DNA of 64,000 nucleotides from Microbotryomycetes sp. JL201 (lineage: Eukaryota; Basidiomycota; Microbotryomycetes). The translations under genes and the position numbers were made by a program. The notes under the pieces are model-generated. The model worked only from the letters and a program-made list of their open reading frames with translations, was not told the DNA's origin and did not search any database. Of the stretch, positions 24,410 through 36,475 are shown piece by piece. Position 1 is the stretch's first letter; each line of letters starts with the position of its first letter. The stretch covers positions 231,123 through 295,122 of the forward strand of contig JAQYUZ010000018.1 in assembly GCA_033819885.1 (NCBI GenBank). The letters are read 5' to 3'.

Positions 24410-27356
24410 TCATCGTCTGACGAAAATCCTGCAGCCAAACGTCAGCAGACGGCACGACACGGCTCTGGTCAGCGCCATAGATACTGACTTGGTGAGCAGC
24501 GCAAGCACACGCGTCACGTTTAGTGACACGTACTCTAGATCGAGCAACGCAACACCATCCTTTTGCTGTGCACGCAAAAACGTGGTGGTCAGATGCAGCC
24601 GCGTGCGAACGATAGTGTGCGAGTCTCGAACCTTTTCGAGCAAGTCGTCAATCTTGAGGTCCATCTCGAGGATTGCCTTTTCCCTCCCCTTGCTGCCGCG
24701 CGAGCAAACGAGCAAAGAGTCAGCACACTCTGCCTTGCGCACGCGCAAACGGGCTCTCTGACAGAGACTAACTAGTGCAAAGCAATCAAGAACGCTCCAG
24801 GCGACGGCGACGAGATCAAAAAGTAGATTGACGCTCGCCTGTTTTCCGGAACGTTTGTCTCGACAATGATGCCGTCCTTTTCAAACTGGGCATGCGTAAA
24901 CTTGTGAGGACCGAGAGATTGGGTTTTTGCAGGTTTTTGGTCCTTGCCGGCCACGCTGACGACGCCAACGCCGCTGCTCTTGCCCTTGCCTCCAGACGTC
25001 TGACGAACGTTTTGCAAATACGCCTTGTACTGGTCCAACTGCCCTCGAAGATAGTTATTGTGGTCACAGATCGTCTTGTACACAACGTCGAGCGACTTGA
25101 TCTCGATCACAACCTTTTCACGCATGTTGCCAAGGTGCGCCAACTCGGCCGCCACCTCGTCTGTCAACACCTTGTAGTTGTCCCGTCGGTCGACAAGTCG
25201 CAGTTCTTCGAGCTCGCGCAACATCTCCTTGACCTTGATGCCTTTACGCACCAGTGTTGCGTCTTTGGCCGTCGCGGCCGTTTCTGCCACGACAGGCAAG
25301 ACGAGCGGCCGCCGGTCCGCAAGGCGCGGCATCGAACGTATCAGCTGTACAAAGATCGACTTGGTCTCCATGTATAGAATATCATTCTGTGTGACATTGT
25401 TCTCGGCCATGAGCGCTGTCGTAATGTCCTGAATCGGCATCTCCCATCGGCTGTACAAAGGCAGCTCGACCGTTCGGTTTTCTTTGCGTGGCACCTGGGC
25501 CGGCGCAGGGCCCAACTCATCCAGCAAAATGCGCAAATGTTGTTTGTCGTTCCGGGCCTGCAGGTTTGATGCAATCGTCAGTTTCGGCCGTTCGAGACAG
25601 GAGCCCCAACTCGATCAAACTGACCAAGGAATCGAGGTGCTGAATCAGCAGCGACTGAGTATTGTACAACTCGTTCAACGTGATGTTGATTTTGAGATCC
25701 TTCTTTGACAGCGCCATATATTGATCCATCTGCATAGGGTTCCTTGCGGTCAGCAAGCTCGCCGTGGCGTTGTCCCTACGTGGAACAGACCTCGAGCGTG
25801 TCGTAAAAGTCACCAACTTCGCACAAGGCGTTTAAAAACTGGTTCATCCTAGCCTTGTTGTTGTCGACGAACGGGTTGAGGCTCATCATGTATGCCTCTT
25901 TCGAGTACGACGGTTTGTTTGCGAGATTCTGAAGCATCTTGGCAATCTGTTTTGGTTTCGTAGCAAGATATGATCAATGCCAGCTTCTGGAAGCATCTGG
26001 CCGCACGACGAACCAAAGTGAGCGTTCTCCGTGGATGCTTTGCGCTCGCTGGCAAGCTGTCGATCAGCATGTACGCCTGGGGTGTGACGATGGCCGGGTT
26101 GATGAAACGCAAAAAGAAGAATCCGCCAATGAGGGAGCATATCGCATAATCTGTCGCTTCTGGATATTTACGCTATGTGCAATCTTGTGTCAGGAAAGTG
26201 ATGAGGTTGACCTATGACAGAAACGCACCCTCGTCAAGCTTCGAATCTGTTTGCAGATCCACCTGATGCCGTACGGCACTTGGTCGATGCTGACCATGAT
26301 GGTCAGCAGGAAGCTGTTGGCAATCTCCATGAGCATCGTCAGTCGAGGCGCGATGATATTTTGCACGTCCGGATTTGCCGCCGCTTCCTCAGGGGAAACA
26401 ATCTTGGGCAGGTCGTCTGGCAGGTCGCCAGTTTCGTCCTGAATCGAATTGAGCATTTGCTCATAGACCTGTGTAGAGTTGGTCGGAACGATGACCGGAC
26501 GCAGTAGAATGTTCAGCCTACCTTGATTGGGTTAATCTCGAGATTGAGCTCGGTGTGCTCAATGAGGCTGTTGATACGTTCTGCAAGTACGTTCTTGAGA
26601 TACTGCTGGCCGGGTCCTCGTCTCGTGTACGTTGTCATCATGCGCGATACTGGCGTATTTGCTCGTAAGAGCGAGCCAAACTCTGTTGCGGTTTCGAATT
26701 GTGCAGAGAGCACAGACTGTTTCGGCCAGATGACGTTAGCATAGGTGGCTGGCGGCGACGCCGTTAATGCGAACGACTCGCCTGAAACATTGTCAAAAGT
26801 AAATGCTCCTCCCGTGATTCGTACTGGTTGCCGTACAATGTAAACATGACCGTCTGAAGGAGCGTGTCGATCTCGCTCAGCGAAACGAGCCGACATAGAG
26901 CGGCAATGTGTCGGGGTTCGGACTGCAGAAGGAAAAACAAGTTTGAATATTGCTGTGGCGAAAAAAAAACAAAAGCCATCAGTTGACAGCGCCGTGTTCA
27001 GAAGACGATCGAGGCGTGCCTGTTGACGCTTCTCGTCCAAGTCCGTGTCCCGCTCGTCGTCAACGTCTTCCAAGTGTTCCCGCACTTCCTCTCTCTCGTC
27101 AAGAGCCATTCTCTGCATGAGATGATCCTCTCTGTCAAATCAGGACGGATGACGAATGGAGGAGACTGACGTTTTGGATCAACAAAGCGATGCGGCTGTC
27201 CAAATACCTGACGTCTCGCTCCAGCACGAAATTCTTCTTTGACTGTGCCGAGATGCGAGCTTTTAGGTCGCGCAATCGTTTCTGGGCTGCAAGGGTTGGC
27301 AAGGTCACGCACGAGTCAGTGGTGTGGCCGGAAAGCCGAGACGTGTGTGGCGACAT
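24410..27356 (-). CDS. Ras GTPase-activating protein (Gap1/Sar1, IQGAP-related C-terminus)
   Basis: Predicted negative regulator of Ras signalling, of the Schizosaccharomyces Gap1 type. Roughly a dozen short exons. In order: N-terminal coiled segment ([20 protein letters not shown]); RasGAP domain with [60 protein letters not shown] and the hallmark [37 protein letters not shown]; then the RasGAP C-terminal domain with [34 protein letters not shown] and [13 protein letters not shown]. The catalytic arginine-finger loop is RANTPVSR. The last codons follow a final intron and end KIFVRR. Two introns (26953-27019 and 26717-26781) start with GC. The start ATG follows an open GTG-led frame. Confidence 0.92.
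26717..26781 (-). other. GC-AG intron in RasGAP gene
   Basis: The minus-strand donor is CAG|GCGAGT and the acceptor AAACAG, 65 bp, phase 0. It joins HLLLTMFQ to [14 protein letters not shown], a continuous conserved segment in this family. The only nearby GT would shift the frame. Confidence 0.88.
26953..27019 (-). other. GC-AG intron in RasGAP gene
   Basis: The minus-strand donor is CAG|GCACGC and the acceptor CCACAG after a poly-T run, 67 bp, phase 0. It joins DLDEKRQQ to [10 protein letters not shown]. No GT donor in the preceding exon gives phase 0 near this point. Confidence 0.75.
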
Positions 27357-28098
27357 AGGAAGGAGTGAGCGCGCGTCCGATGCCAGGCAGTTAATATAGC
27401 GGTGTGTCTGCACTGGGGTGTAGCATGTGCAAGATGATTGTGGTAGGTCACGTGGCTTGCTCGCATGCGCGCCTCCCTGGGCGTTAGGCTCGCTTGCTGA
27501 GGCCTTTCGATGGTGCTGCCGGCGTGGTCACGACCACGTGTTTGTTCGTGGAGAATGGAATGACGCGTGTGCTGTTCCCTGCTGGTGTCGTCGTCGCTGC
27601 GTTTCGCCAGCGTGCGCGCCTCTCGTTTGGACAAGTTGGTTTGGGCGCTTCGCGCTGCATCGATTCATTCATTCTCACCTCTTGCGAGTTCATCCTCGAC
27701 TTCAGTGTCCTGTCCAGAGAGTTCAATGGCCGTGCATGGCGTCAGCGGCCGTGTGTCCGTGCGCGCGCGCGCGAGTGTCTTGCGCGGGCATGTATGGCTT
27801 CAGAAGGCACGAGCCTGTCTGACGCCGAACTGACCTGTTCTGCCGCCATCGAGTGCATGCTCGAGAACCTGTTGGCATTGCGCCCGACGGCTGCCGCTTG
27901 CGTCATGGCCGGCGCCATGGTCGACCGTTCCAGAGTCCAAACAAGGCGCGCCAACGCCGACGCCGACGCCCGCGCTCGCACACACAGGCTGACCTCCTCA
28001 GGCTCGCGCGATCACCTCACTCACTCGACAAGCAAACGCACTGTTACACAAAACACTCGAATCACATCTATGCTCGCGAAAACAAGGCAATCACCTCG
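27357..28098. other. 742-bp gap between RasGAP and VTC4, possible small gene
   Basis: Several long overlapping open frames occur on both strands. On the minus strand, ATG near 27930 opens MAPAMTQAAAVGRNANRFSS, followed by a CAG|GTCAGT donor. A GGACAG acceptor near 27720, a short acidic frame (DTEVEDELARG) and a second donor G|GTGAGA make a plausible spliced small gene ending before 27480. I could not fix the last exon or recognise the product. A long plus-strand open frame across 27494-28330 overlaps the VTC4 3' end and is judged not real. Confidence 0.25.
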
Positions 28099-31000
28099 TC
28101 AATTCCTCATCCTCAGCACAAAATTCACAATCACCGCGAGCAGCAACACGCCGCACAGCACAGTAGGACCGAACCAATCATGGTACAACACGGCCTCGCG
28201 GTTGCTGCAAGCGATCAAGGCTGATCAGTCTCCAGTCGAACCCTTCAGGGGCCAAGCCCGCTCCCGAAAACACGCACCGGATCTTGCGAACTCGCCACAT
28301 GTACATATAGCCAGTGTACAACAGCGATAGCAGTGCAACGGCCGTGAAGGACGCAGACGCAGCTAGCGCAACATCATCTGCAGGTCCGATCAAAAGCGGG
28401 CCGGTGTCAGAACCCGAGCTGATCAAACATCAAACGTCACGGCATGCTTCAACTGACCATGCGGATCCGAGTACGACAAGATGCCAATACCGATTGCGGA
28501 AACGACGACGCTAAACTCGACCCAAGAAAGCGCTACAAGAATGATGAGCAAACAGTCGCCGTCAACCCACGGCAAGACCCCCGAACGAGTGCATAGAGCG
28601 GCACTCACTCGTCCTTTCGTTGGCATAAAATACTTTCGGCTCAACTCGGACAGGCACGGCAATGCGCTTGCCCGTCTGCGCCCTGAATGACGACACGTAC
28701 TCGATCCTGCCCGGCCTCAGCGAAATCGATGACGGATTGACCGTGTTCTCCTGATCTTGCTCGGCTGCCGACCCATTCGCAGCGCCCGAAGACGCATGTT
28801 CGTTCAACCCTCTCGATCTCTCAGTCTCATACTTCGACTCCAACAATTTGGTCAAGTTGGCCGGGGTTAATTTCGGGAAAATTTCCAGTGGTTTGCTCCC
28901 TTTGCCTTGAGCTGGACTTTGCGCAGCCTGACTTTGAGAGCTCGACTTTTTCTTGGCCTCTTCATCGCGGTAAGCCTTGGCCTCGGCAGCAGCTTGTGGC
29001 GGCAAGTCTGCCCAGCCTGCCTCGTCAGTCGTTGCCGCCTGGTGACGGTTGTCCTCGTCGTCCGCTTCGTCATCAGACACCGGCTCAGTGTAATGCGCCA
29101 AATCGGCCGTGCTGTGAGACGCAGCCTCGGAAGGAGAGTTGGTCGTCGAAGCAGAGTGGGAATGCGCTGGCCTTTGGATCTGCGCTTTCCGAGTCGCAGG
29201 CTTGCGAATATCGGTTCTGCGAGCACGCGTTCAGCCGTAGGAATTTCTGGTGACCTATTTGGCAACTCACTCCATCTGTGGCAGCCAGAACGGCACAAGA
29301 TCGACGCGGTTTGGTAATAATGTGGCGCAGCCTACCGTAAAGGGAGGGAATCTCGTAAGTATCGAAGACGAAACCACTTGCAAAGACTTGTTTTCCTTCT
29401 CACCATGGATAAACTTTGAAAACTTGGGCACGGCCTCGACCAGGTGACTTGATACAAGTTCTCGAACCCATTCTGGCGGCTCCTGCCCCATTTGCGTCTG
29501 CAGTTTGACTTCAAGCACGCCATAAGGAAACAGCTCCTTGTCTGCGTCATCAAGTTGCGGGAATGGCCAATCGATACCTATGTCTGTCCTTCGCCAGTTA
29601 TCGCCCGCCCGGATCTTACCGTCCCAATTGTCCTCACGAATCAGGGACAGCTGGGTGTCGAACGAGATGCGGACGCGAGCATCGCCTGGCAACTGGAACG
29701 CAGTTCGATTGTAAAATGTGCGCATGACGGGTCGAAGCTTTTTGATTCGGATCGCGGCTTGCACTTCGCGAGCGAGCTTGATCATCGAATCAACTTCCTT
29801 GTCGCTTTTTTTGCCCTTTTTGCGCAATTGCTCAAATGTAGCGTCCATTGTGAGCTTGCCAGACAGGTAGTCGTTGACCTGCTCCTCCTTGATCGGAAAC
29901 CGTGCCTTGACTGACTTTTCACCGGTCCAATCTTCTCGATGCGTCTTGCGCTCAACCTGGGGGTTCTGATGTTAGGGATCGAATCTCGGCCGTTCAGTTT
30001 CGCACGCACAAAGATGGTTTGCGTTCCCATGCCTCCGTACCACCGCAGCCGGATCGCCTCTGCACCCTCGGTCTTCTCGAGACGACCCATGTACAGGTCC
30101 AGGTTCTGAGGACCATGGCTCATCAGTGTGAGATCTTGCAGTTTGGTATCCTTCTGAATGTACCTCGTTGTCAAAGTAGATTGACGAGATGGCTGCGTCT
30201 TCCTTCTCGAACGACTTGTCCGGGTTGAATACGAGAATTGGCAAGTGTTTGAGAATCACGAGCTTGAGTTGGACGTAATTGTCGGGGTGGACCTGAACGG
30301 GCATGCAACGTCAAAATTGGCACATGATGCGGGCGAAGGACCGTCGTTGACAGACCCAATACTTTGTCGTTTGGCGCACAAACGCGGATTGATTTCCGCC
30401 AGCGCTTGAATCGCCGACGACAGGATGGCCCCTGCCCGGAGCAAATGATCAGTCGTCTGGAAATGCAACCTCAGTTTGGCAGCGTGCCCACCTCGTGCGC
30501 ACGAGGTTGTACAAGCGCGAGAGTTGGACGATCAAAAGGTCGTAATTTTCTTTGTAAAAGGGACGCTTTTCGAGATAATTGCGCATAAACTCTCCCTTCA
30601 AAGTGAAACCGGTGCGTTTCTGATTGTCGGGGATAGACAGGTCAGCACCAACAAGTTCCCATTGGGATCGCGACTGAAGACTTGCATCGTGCTTTTTCGT
30701 AATCTTGTGAAAGCCTGTCAGATTGAGTTGAGTAAAGTGACCTGTCGAGCCAGACAAAATGTGTCAAATGATCGTCAAGGGAAAGCAAAAATCGACGAAC
30801 CAAGGTCGTGCACGTCCGCGACGATCTGGGCCAAATCTTCCTCGAGTTCGACAAAGCGATCTTCAAACTCGTCGTCCGTGTCATCACTACCGTCCGAGTC
30901 GTCGGCGTCGTGTGCCGCCTCGTCATGGTGTGGTCCCGAATCTGATGAGGAAGGAGCGGCGTCGTCTGCCTGTTCGATCAAGTGCTTTACTTCCTCTTCG

Positions 31001-31645
31001 TACTCTGAAATCTTTTGCGTCAACTCGGCCATCTATACAGTGACACCGGTCCAAAGGTCAGTGCTGGGCTTGGCGTGCATCGGTGATCGCAAGGTCGCTA
31101 CTCGCCTTGCTTTCTTGAAAGCGCACGACCTTGTCGAGCTCGGACTCGAGCGCTGTAGAGAGAATATTTGAAGACAAGACAGCATGACCATGGAACGACG
31201 CGCTTTGTAAGCAATGGCATGTTTCAAGACTTTGCGCTTGTTTGAGCACGTGCCTTTTAGAAAGTCTGCCTCGTCCGCATCGTCCCACTTGTGTTTTGCC
31301 TGCCTGTCCTTGAGGAGTCGTTTGAGTCCCGAGTCTGTTGCACAACGACGTAGACGAAATGTCAGCGAGGTGCTGTGCTCGACAGACGAGCGGGCCGCCG
31401 AGCGCCGAGCACTCGAGCTCACAATCAATGTACGAGGCCTGCCAATCTTGGTCTGGGCGAGTGTCATAGCGTCAGCATGAGCTCTTGTTCGTCCAAAGCA
31501 CCAGCACCAGCACCACCCGAGCTGGACGACGGACATAGGCTCTGCTTGATGACGGCCCCGACTGCGTGCAGATCACACGCAAAACGCCGTCAGCTTTGCG
31601 GTCTTCGAGCTCAATTTATCATCAGCTCGAGCACGCACACTTCAT
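28099..31645 (-). CDS. VTC4: VTC4, polyphosphate polymerase subunit of the vacuolar transporter chaperone complex
   Basis: Polymerises phosphate from ATP and moves the chain into the vacuole. In order: SPX domain, starting in three tiny exons (31645-31639, 31561-31535, 31452-31423), with [20 protein letters not shown], then [17 protein letters not shown] and [13 protein letters not shown]; the central catalytic tunnel domain with [44 protein letters not shown] and [20 protein letters not shown]; an acidic Ser-rich linker; and three C-terminal membrane helices of the DUF202/VTC type ending [20 protein letters not shown]. Family motifs point to Vtc4 rather than Vtc2/3. Two introns use GC donors. 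Upstream sequence has CACGTG and a CCAAT palindrome. Confidence 0.94.
31033..31105 (-). other. GC-AG intron in VTC4
   Basis: The minus-strand donor is AAG|GCGAGT and the acceptor GTATAG, 73 bp, phase 0, with CTGAC inside. It joins VVRFQESK to [15 protein letters not shown] within the SPX domain. The GT one codon later breaks the frame. Confidence 0.85.
31153..31253 (-). other. GC-AG intron in VTC4
   Basis: The minus-strand donor is AAAG|GCACGT and the acceptor CTACAG, 101 bp, phase 1. It joins DEADFLK to [12 protein letters not shown]; the nearby GT at +4 would give the wrong phase. Confidence 0.82.
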
Positions 31646-32035
31646 TGCGGCTAGCACGAGCTCGCGGCGGTGGGAAAAGCGCAGGCTTCGTCCGTCTCTG
31701 TCTGGCCTCGAATTGCCGCAGCACGGAAACCATCTCAGTCGTCACTTGCCACAGAATTTTCACAGTCGCCACGCCTGACCATTTTTCACACTTTGAGCAG
31801 TCAATGCATTCTCGCGCACGTTGTATGATTTGGGTCAAGGCGCGTCGTGACGTGGCCGGCCGGCTCTGGCTTCCGATTGGCCAATGCCAGCAGGCACGTG
31901 CGTCGCTCGCACGAATGTCTCGGGTAGGATCCTTCTCGCACACGAGCGTCAAAAAAACCACGACTTGCACGAGATGGAAAATCAAGTGCATTATGCATAT
32001 TCATCGCATCGGGACGTACTGTGCCGTCACATTCT
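31646..32035 (-). promoter_or_regulatory. VTC4 upstream region with CACGTG and CCAAT palindrome
   Basis: 390 bases between the VTC4 start and the FPP synthase stop. It holds ATTGGCCAAT at 31876-31885, a palindromic pair of CCAAT boxes, and CACGTG at 31895-31900, about 250 bases upstream of the VTC4 ATG. In yeast, VTC genes are induced by Pho4 through CACGTG under phosphate limitation. That the same applies here is inference from the motif and the gene's job. Confidence 0.4.
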
Positions 32036-33630
32036 CTATTTTGTCCGCTTGTACACTTTGGCCAAGAACGATCTAAACACTTCGCGCTTCAGACCGCTTG
32101 AACCATCCTCTTGGATCTCATTGATAAGTTTGATGATGCGCTCATACGACTCTTGCTCGTATTGCTCAAACCGCTGCTCTAGCTTGAGCTCGTTGAACAA
32201 GGCCTTGACTCGCTTCTCGCACTCGGCGTCCTTCTTACCATAGTTGTCCTGCACACAAGGAAGAAGGAGGGCATCGAGCATGGTGAGCACACCATCTTTG
32301 TCCTCTCTATACCTCACACTGTCTGTGCAGAAGATAACCCTCACATCAAGTACCTGACGCTGCTCAGGCGTAACTATGCCGAGCGCCGTGTTGATCAACC
32401 ATCCGCACTTGTTGTCCTGAATATCGGTGCCAATTTTGCCAATTTGCTCGGGAGTACCGTAGCAGTCGAGGTAATCGTCCTGCACTTGAAAGTATTCGCC
32501 CATTGGTAACAAGATGTCGAGCGCCTTTTTATACGCAGCCTCGTCCGAGACACCGACAACACGCATTGCTAGCGCAACTGGTAGGTAGAACGAATAAAAG
32601 GCAGTCTTGTACACGACAATGAGATGGTGCCTGTTGACGCGTATCAGGTCAGCCGCAAAGACTCTTGCTTCATTCTTGCATTCAAGGCGCACTTGTCCAA
32701 AGAGAACTTGCTCAAATCGACGTGGTCTTCCGGCGCAGTAATCAGGTCAATCAGCTGGCCGAGTTCTGTCTGGAAAGTCGTCTGAAACCGAAAGTGTCTG
32801 GTTCAGTTTCGCCATCCGGAGCCCGCAGCCCCATCGCTCGGCACACCTCGTGGAACAATTCAATCACGTCAACATAGTACGACTCTTGTCTAAAGTGCTT
32901 CTTGAGCAGGTAGTAGATGGCGGCTTCGAGCATGAATGAATCATTGATGGCGATGTTGCCAACGTTGGGCTGCGAGCGCAGACGCGATCACCGGGACAAT
33001 CAGTACCCAAGCCACGTGTGAGAACTATGAACTTGCCATTCGGTACCAGCAAGGCTGGCCGCGACGAGTGATAGACTGATCCATCATGTCGTCCGCCACT
33101 AAAAAGTATGCTTGCAGCTGTGATACGAGCAGCACCGAGCGTACACTGGTTCAGCTGATGCTGCGACTGTATCGTTCTTTCTTGTGCTCACGAGTTCGAT
33201 ACACCATCCGAGAATTGCCGCTTTTTTGTACTCGTCGTCCGTCAGGGGCGAGCCTTTGTAAATCTCGACAGTGTCGACAACAGAGATACCTCGGTTGAGC
33301 TTGCCTATGGAGCGACGACATTCATGTCAAGTTGGCTATGATGCCCATCGAAAGCAAACGGGCGGGTCCGAGCGGGGTCTGTGCGCTCACCGCCAGGCGT
33401 GTTGTGATCCAAATTCTGTCGAGACGCAAGGTTGGCAAACAGTGGAAAACCGACACGGAAGGATTATCAGACGCGTCCAGTCCGTGTCGTGGCCTGTTCA
33501 GACTCACGGCTTTGAACCAGCTGACGGCGTCGACCGGCATGCGCTCGCCCTGCGCATACTCGACCAGCTCGTCGCGCAGCTGAGGCCAAACGGACAGGAA
33601 CTTGTCCCTCGACGCGCTCGATTTGGACAT
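32036..33630 (-). CDS. ERG20: Farnesyl pyrophosphate synthase
   Basis: Condenses IPP with DMAPP and GPP to FPP for sterols, dolichol, ubiquinone and prenylated proteins; cytosolic. Exon 1 encodes [20 protein letters not shown] and VSWFKA. The first aspartate-rich motif is [18 protein letters not shown] (around 33080-33040) and the second [15 protein letters not shown] (around 32450-32500). [15 protein letters not shown] and the C-terminal FLAKVYKR are also classic. About seven short introns, one of them a GC-AG intron at 32970-33036. The start ATG at 33630 fits the family length. Its neighbours are not mevalonate-pathway genes. Confidence 0.96.
32970..33036 (-). other. GC-AG intron in FPP synthase
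   Basis: The minus-strand donor is ATG|GCAAGT, the textbook GC donor, and the acceptor TCGCAG; 67 bp, phase 0. It joins CWYRM to [12 protein letters not shown], an invariant stretch of FPP synthases. Using the GT three bases later shifts the frame. Confidence 0.9.
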
Positions 33631-33900
33631 TTTGGCTGTTGGGGAAAGCTCGCGAGACCAATCACGCAGCGCGCGCGCGTTTTTACCCAATATATGAGTC
33701 GAGCCATAGAGGTATTCGCAACTGTTATTATTCATCGTGGCGGATCTCATCGCGACCAGCTCGCGAATCAATATTATTGGATTAGAAAAGTGAAACGAAC
33801 TCTCAGATACGAATTACAACCGGCAAGAACGACTATGCGGATACACTGCGAGAACTACGGCTTTGAGAATGTACTTTATTCCTCGTGACTCATGTGACGT

Positions 33901-36475
33901 TCATAGCCTGGCCGTAGTGGCGCCGACGGGTGTCATGAAGCCGGCGAAATACGCGTTGAGGGCCTCGAAGCCGTCCTCCGACAGCTGGACAGCAGCGCCA
34001 ACGTAACCGTCTGGTCGGACAACGACAATCGCGCCCTGAGTTCGGTCGATGCCATATTTGGTGTGGATTGGCGCATCGGTGCCGGCAGACGCCACTCTTC
34101 GGTCAAAGATGTCATCAGAGTAAATCTGGTCGCGCCAAATGCGCAAATTGAACGGCAAATCTTCGATTTCCCACTCGGTGTGAGGGGTGGCGAACACGGT
34201 CAAGAAAGACTGTCATGCGAGTGATGCAGACTCAGTACGATTGCTCTCCCGAAGGCAAAGGATCAATGCTCGTCACTCACGAAGAACGGGTTCGTGTTGG
34301 GATCCCGAGGATCAGCATCAATGTGGCGCGTCTCCTTGAAGCCATAAGTCGTCGCGGCCTCGACACCCTTGCGTGGTCGGTACACATTGACAAACGACTG
34401 GGGCGAATCCAAATACTTATCGAACGCTTGCAACTTGGGCAAAGCAGTCTGATAGTCGCCCGCAAACACGTGAATGCGGAACGCGCCATTCATCTTGACC
34501 TCTTGCTGCAGCCTGACTTGGTTGACGTCAAAGCATCGCGTGACCTTTGCCGGCAATAATCGTTGGCCTTCAATCAGCTTGGTCACGTTGAACACACCCT
34601 GCTTCGGGTAGTTCTTGACGAGCTCGCTGTCTGGTGTTGCGTTCAGGACGTTGCCACGATAGACGGCGCCGCAACCAGATGTGAAGAATGCATTCTTCTT
34701 GAATGTTTCGATAAAGAGCTCGGCATCGACCGCACCTTTTGACGAAGCCTTGGCGGCGTCATCCGTCAATTGGTCGGCCTTGGGCGACTTGCCGCTGAAC
34801 AAGCCCGAGTACAGCGAGTCGAACGCGAGCAATTCCTCGGCGACACCGCGGCGCTCCGACTCGTACGTCGGCAACAAGATGCTGCGGTCGGCAACGCCCT
34901 TTTCAACGAGGTTGATTTTCCATGCGAGCGAGTACATGTCGAGCATGGAAATGTTCATGCCCTGTCCGGCCTTGGGCGAGTGGGTATGGGTAGCGTCGCC
35001 ACCAAGGAAGACACGGTGATCGAGCGTGTAGTTGGATGCGATGCGCTGACTGATCTGGTAGACCGAGAACCAATCGGTTCGGCCAAACTCGAGCTTGAAC
35101 GGGTGGAAGATCTTGCGGGCGCGAACCTTGCAAATTTCTTCTGTCGCGGCGGCCCGATCGACGTGCTTCTGGGCCGCACCTTCAGGTGCATCCTCTTGCA
35201 GCTGAACATACAGGCGGACGAGACCAGCCTCGCGAGGAATGACCATGATTGAGCCCGAATTGCGCGAGTGGATCAAGCACTTTGACATGATGTCGGGGAA
35301 ATCGGTGCGGACCTCGACGTCCATGACACCCCACACGAACGATGTGGCATCTCCAAGCATCTTGATCTTGCCCTTCCATTCGCCGTCGCCAACCTCGCCG
35401 CCGGAAATGGCGCGGCGAACGAGCGAGCGAGCGCCGTCGTTGCCGAACAAATACTTTGCGCGGACAGTGTAGCGCTCCTTGGTATCGGCGTGGGAGAATG
35501 TGACCGAGACAGGGTACTCGGCGTTCGACTCTGGATCAGTCGAGCACATCTCGAACAAGTAAGGTCGAAACACGCCGCCTGGAGGTGCGGGTGCGTGCAC
35601 GTTGGGCGACAAGAGTGCGCGGCGCTGCGATATAGTCGGCAGGAGAATGAGTCTGACTGCATATGAGAGCGTACGCGTAAATAGCAACTCACGTTCTCGA
35701 TCTCGTCCAAGAATGAGTTTTCGATCAGACCCTGGTGCAAAAGCAGCGTATAGTTGTCGATGACGTCGACAAAGTCGGGGCCTGGTTGTTGTTGTCGTCA
35801 AGCACTAGATGAGCTTTTGCTTGCTCGGCCTGATAGAAAAAGCTTGGAAAACTCACAGGAAGGGGCTCGGGATGTGCGAGCGAGGGGCGAGGTCTCTGTG
35901 GGATCCCAGAACGAGACCTCTTGGACACTGAACCGTGAGAACCAAGAAGCATGTGAGCCCATGTTGCCATGATTGATATGGCCTGCAAAACTTGACTGAC
36001 CGAACACCTTGGGCGATCATACGCTTGGCCAAGCTGGCTTTGCCCTCGACCGCGCCCTTGACGCCGCCAATGTTGCGCAAAACCTCGAGCGTGCGAGGCT
36101 GGATGCCATCGGCCCTGCCTGCAGTCGTTGGCGCAGGTCTTTCGTCCTAGACAAGAGAGCGCTGTCAGCCACAACGGGTTCCCGGAGTCGTCAAAGTGGG
36201 GCCGAGCGCGACCGCGGCAGGCTGAAGCCGACGGGCCGCTTTCGTAGACTTACAATGTGCAAGACGCTCATGCCGTAGGTCGTGCAGCACAAAGCTCCCA
36301 TCAATCCAGCCGGGCCAGCACCGACAATGACCACACTATCAGCCGAGCAGCGTCAACTGTGATTCTTGCGAAACTCGTCTGCGACCCGGGCGTGGCGCCG
36401 CGGGTTCAGACTGTGCATGCTTGTCACTCACTCGTACTCCTTGCCGGGAACAGGTGTAGGTGTAGGGACAGACAT
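33901..36475 (-). CDS. Phenol 2-monooxygenase-type FAD hydroxylase
   Basis: Flavoprotein aromatic hydroxylase of the Trichosporon phenol hydroxylase type, using NADPH and O2 to make catechols. In order: MSVPTPTPVPGKEYD, then the FAD dinucleotide fold VVIVGAGPAGLMGALCC formed across intron 1; RADGIQPRTLEVLRNIGG; RYTVRAKYLFGNDGARSLVR; the second FAD motif VFLGGDATHTHSPKAGQGMN; PTYESERRGVAEELLAFDS; and a C-terminal thioredoxin-like domain ending IVVVRPDGYVGAAVQLS. Several short introns occur near the 5' end, then a long 3' exon. Its own promoter lies in the 437-bp gap shared with DIS3. The natural substrate is uncertain, as family members take various phenols. Confidence 0.9.

Noticed and set aside
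27494-28330. 278-codon plus-strand open frame
   Set aside because: Overlaps the VTC4 C-terminal exon on the other strand, starts away from any conserved motif, is Arg/Ser/Cys-rich, and mirrors several other open frames in the same GC-rich stretch.
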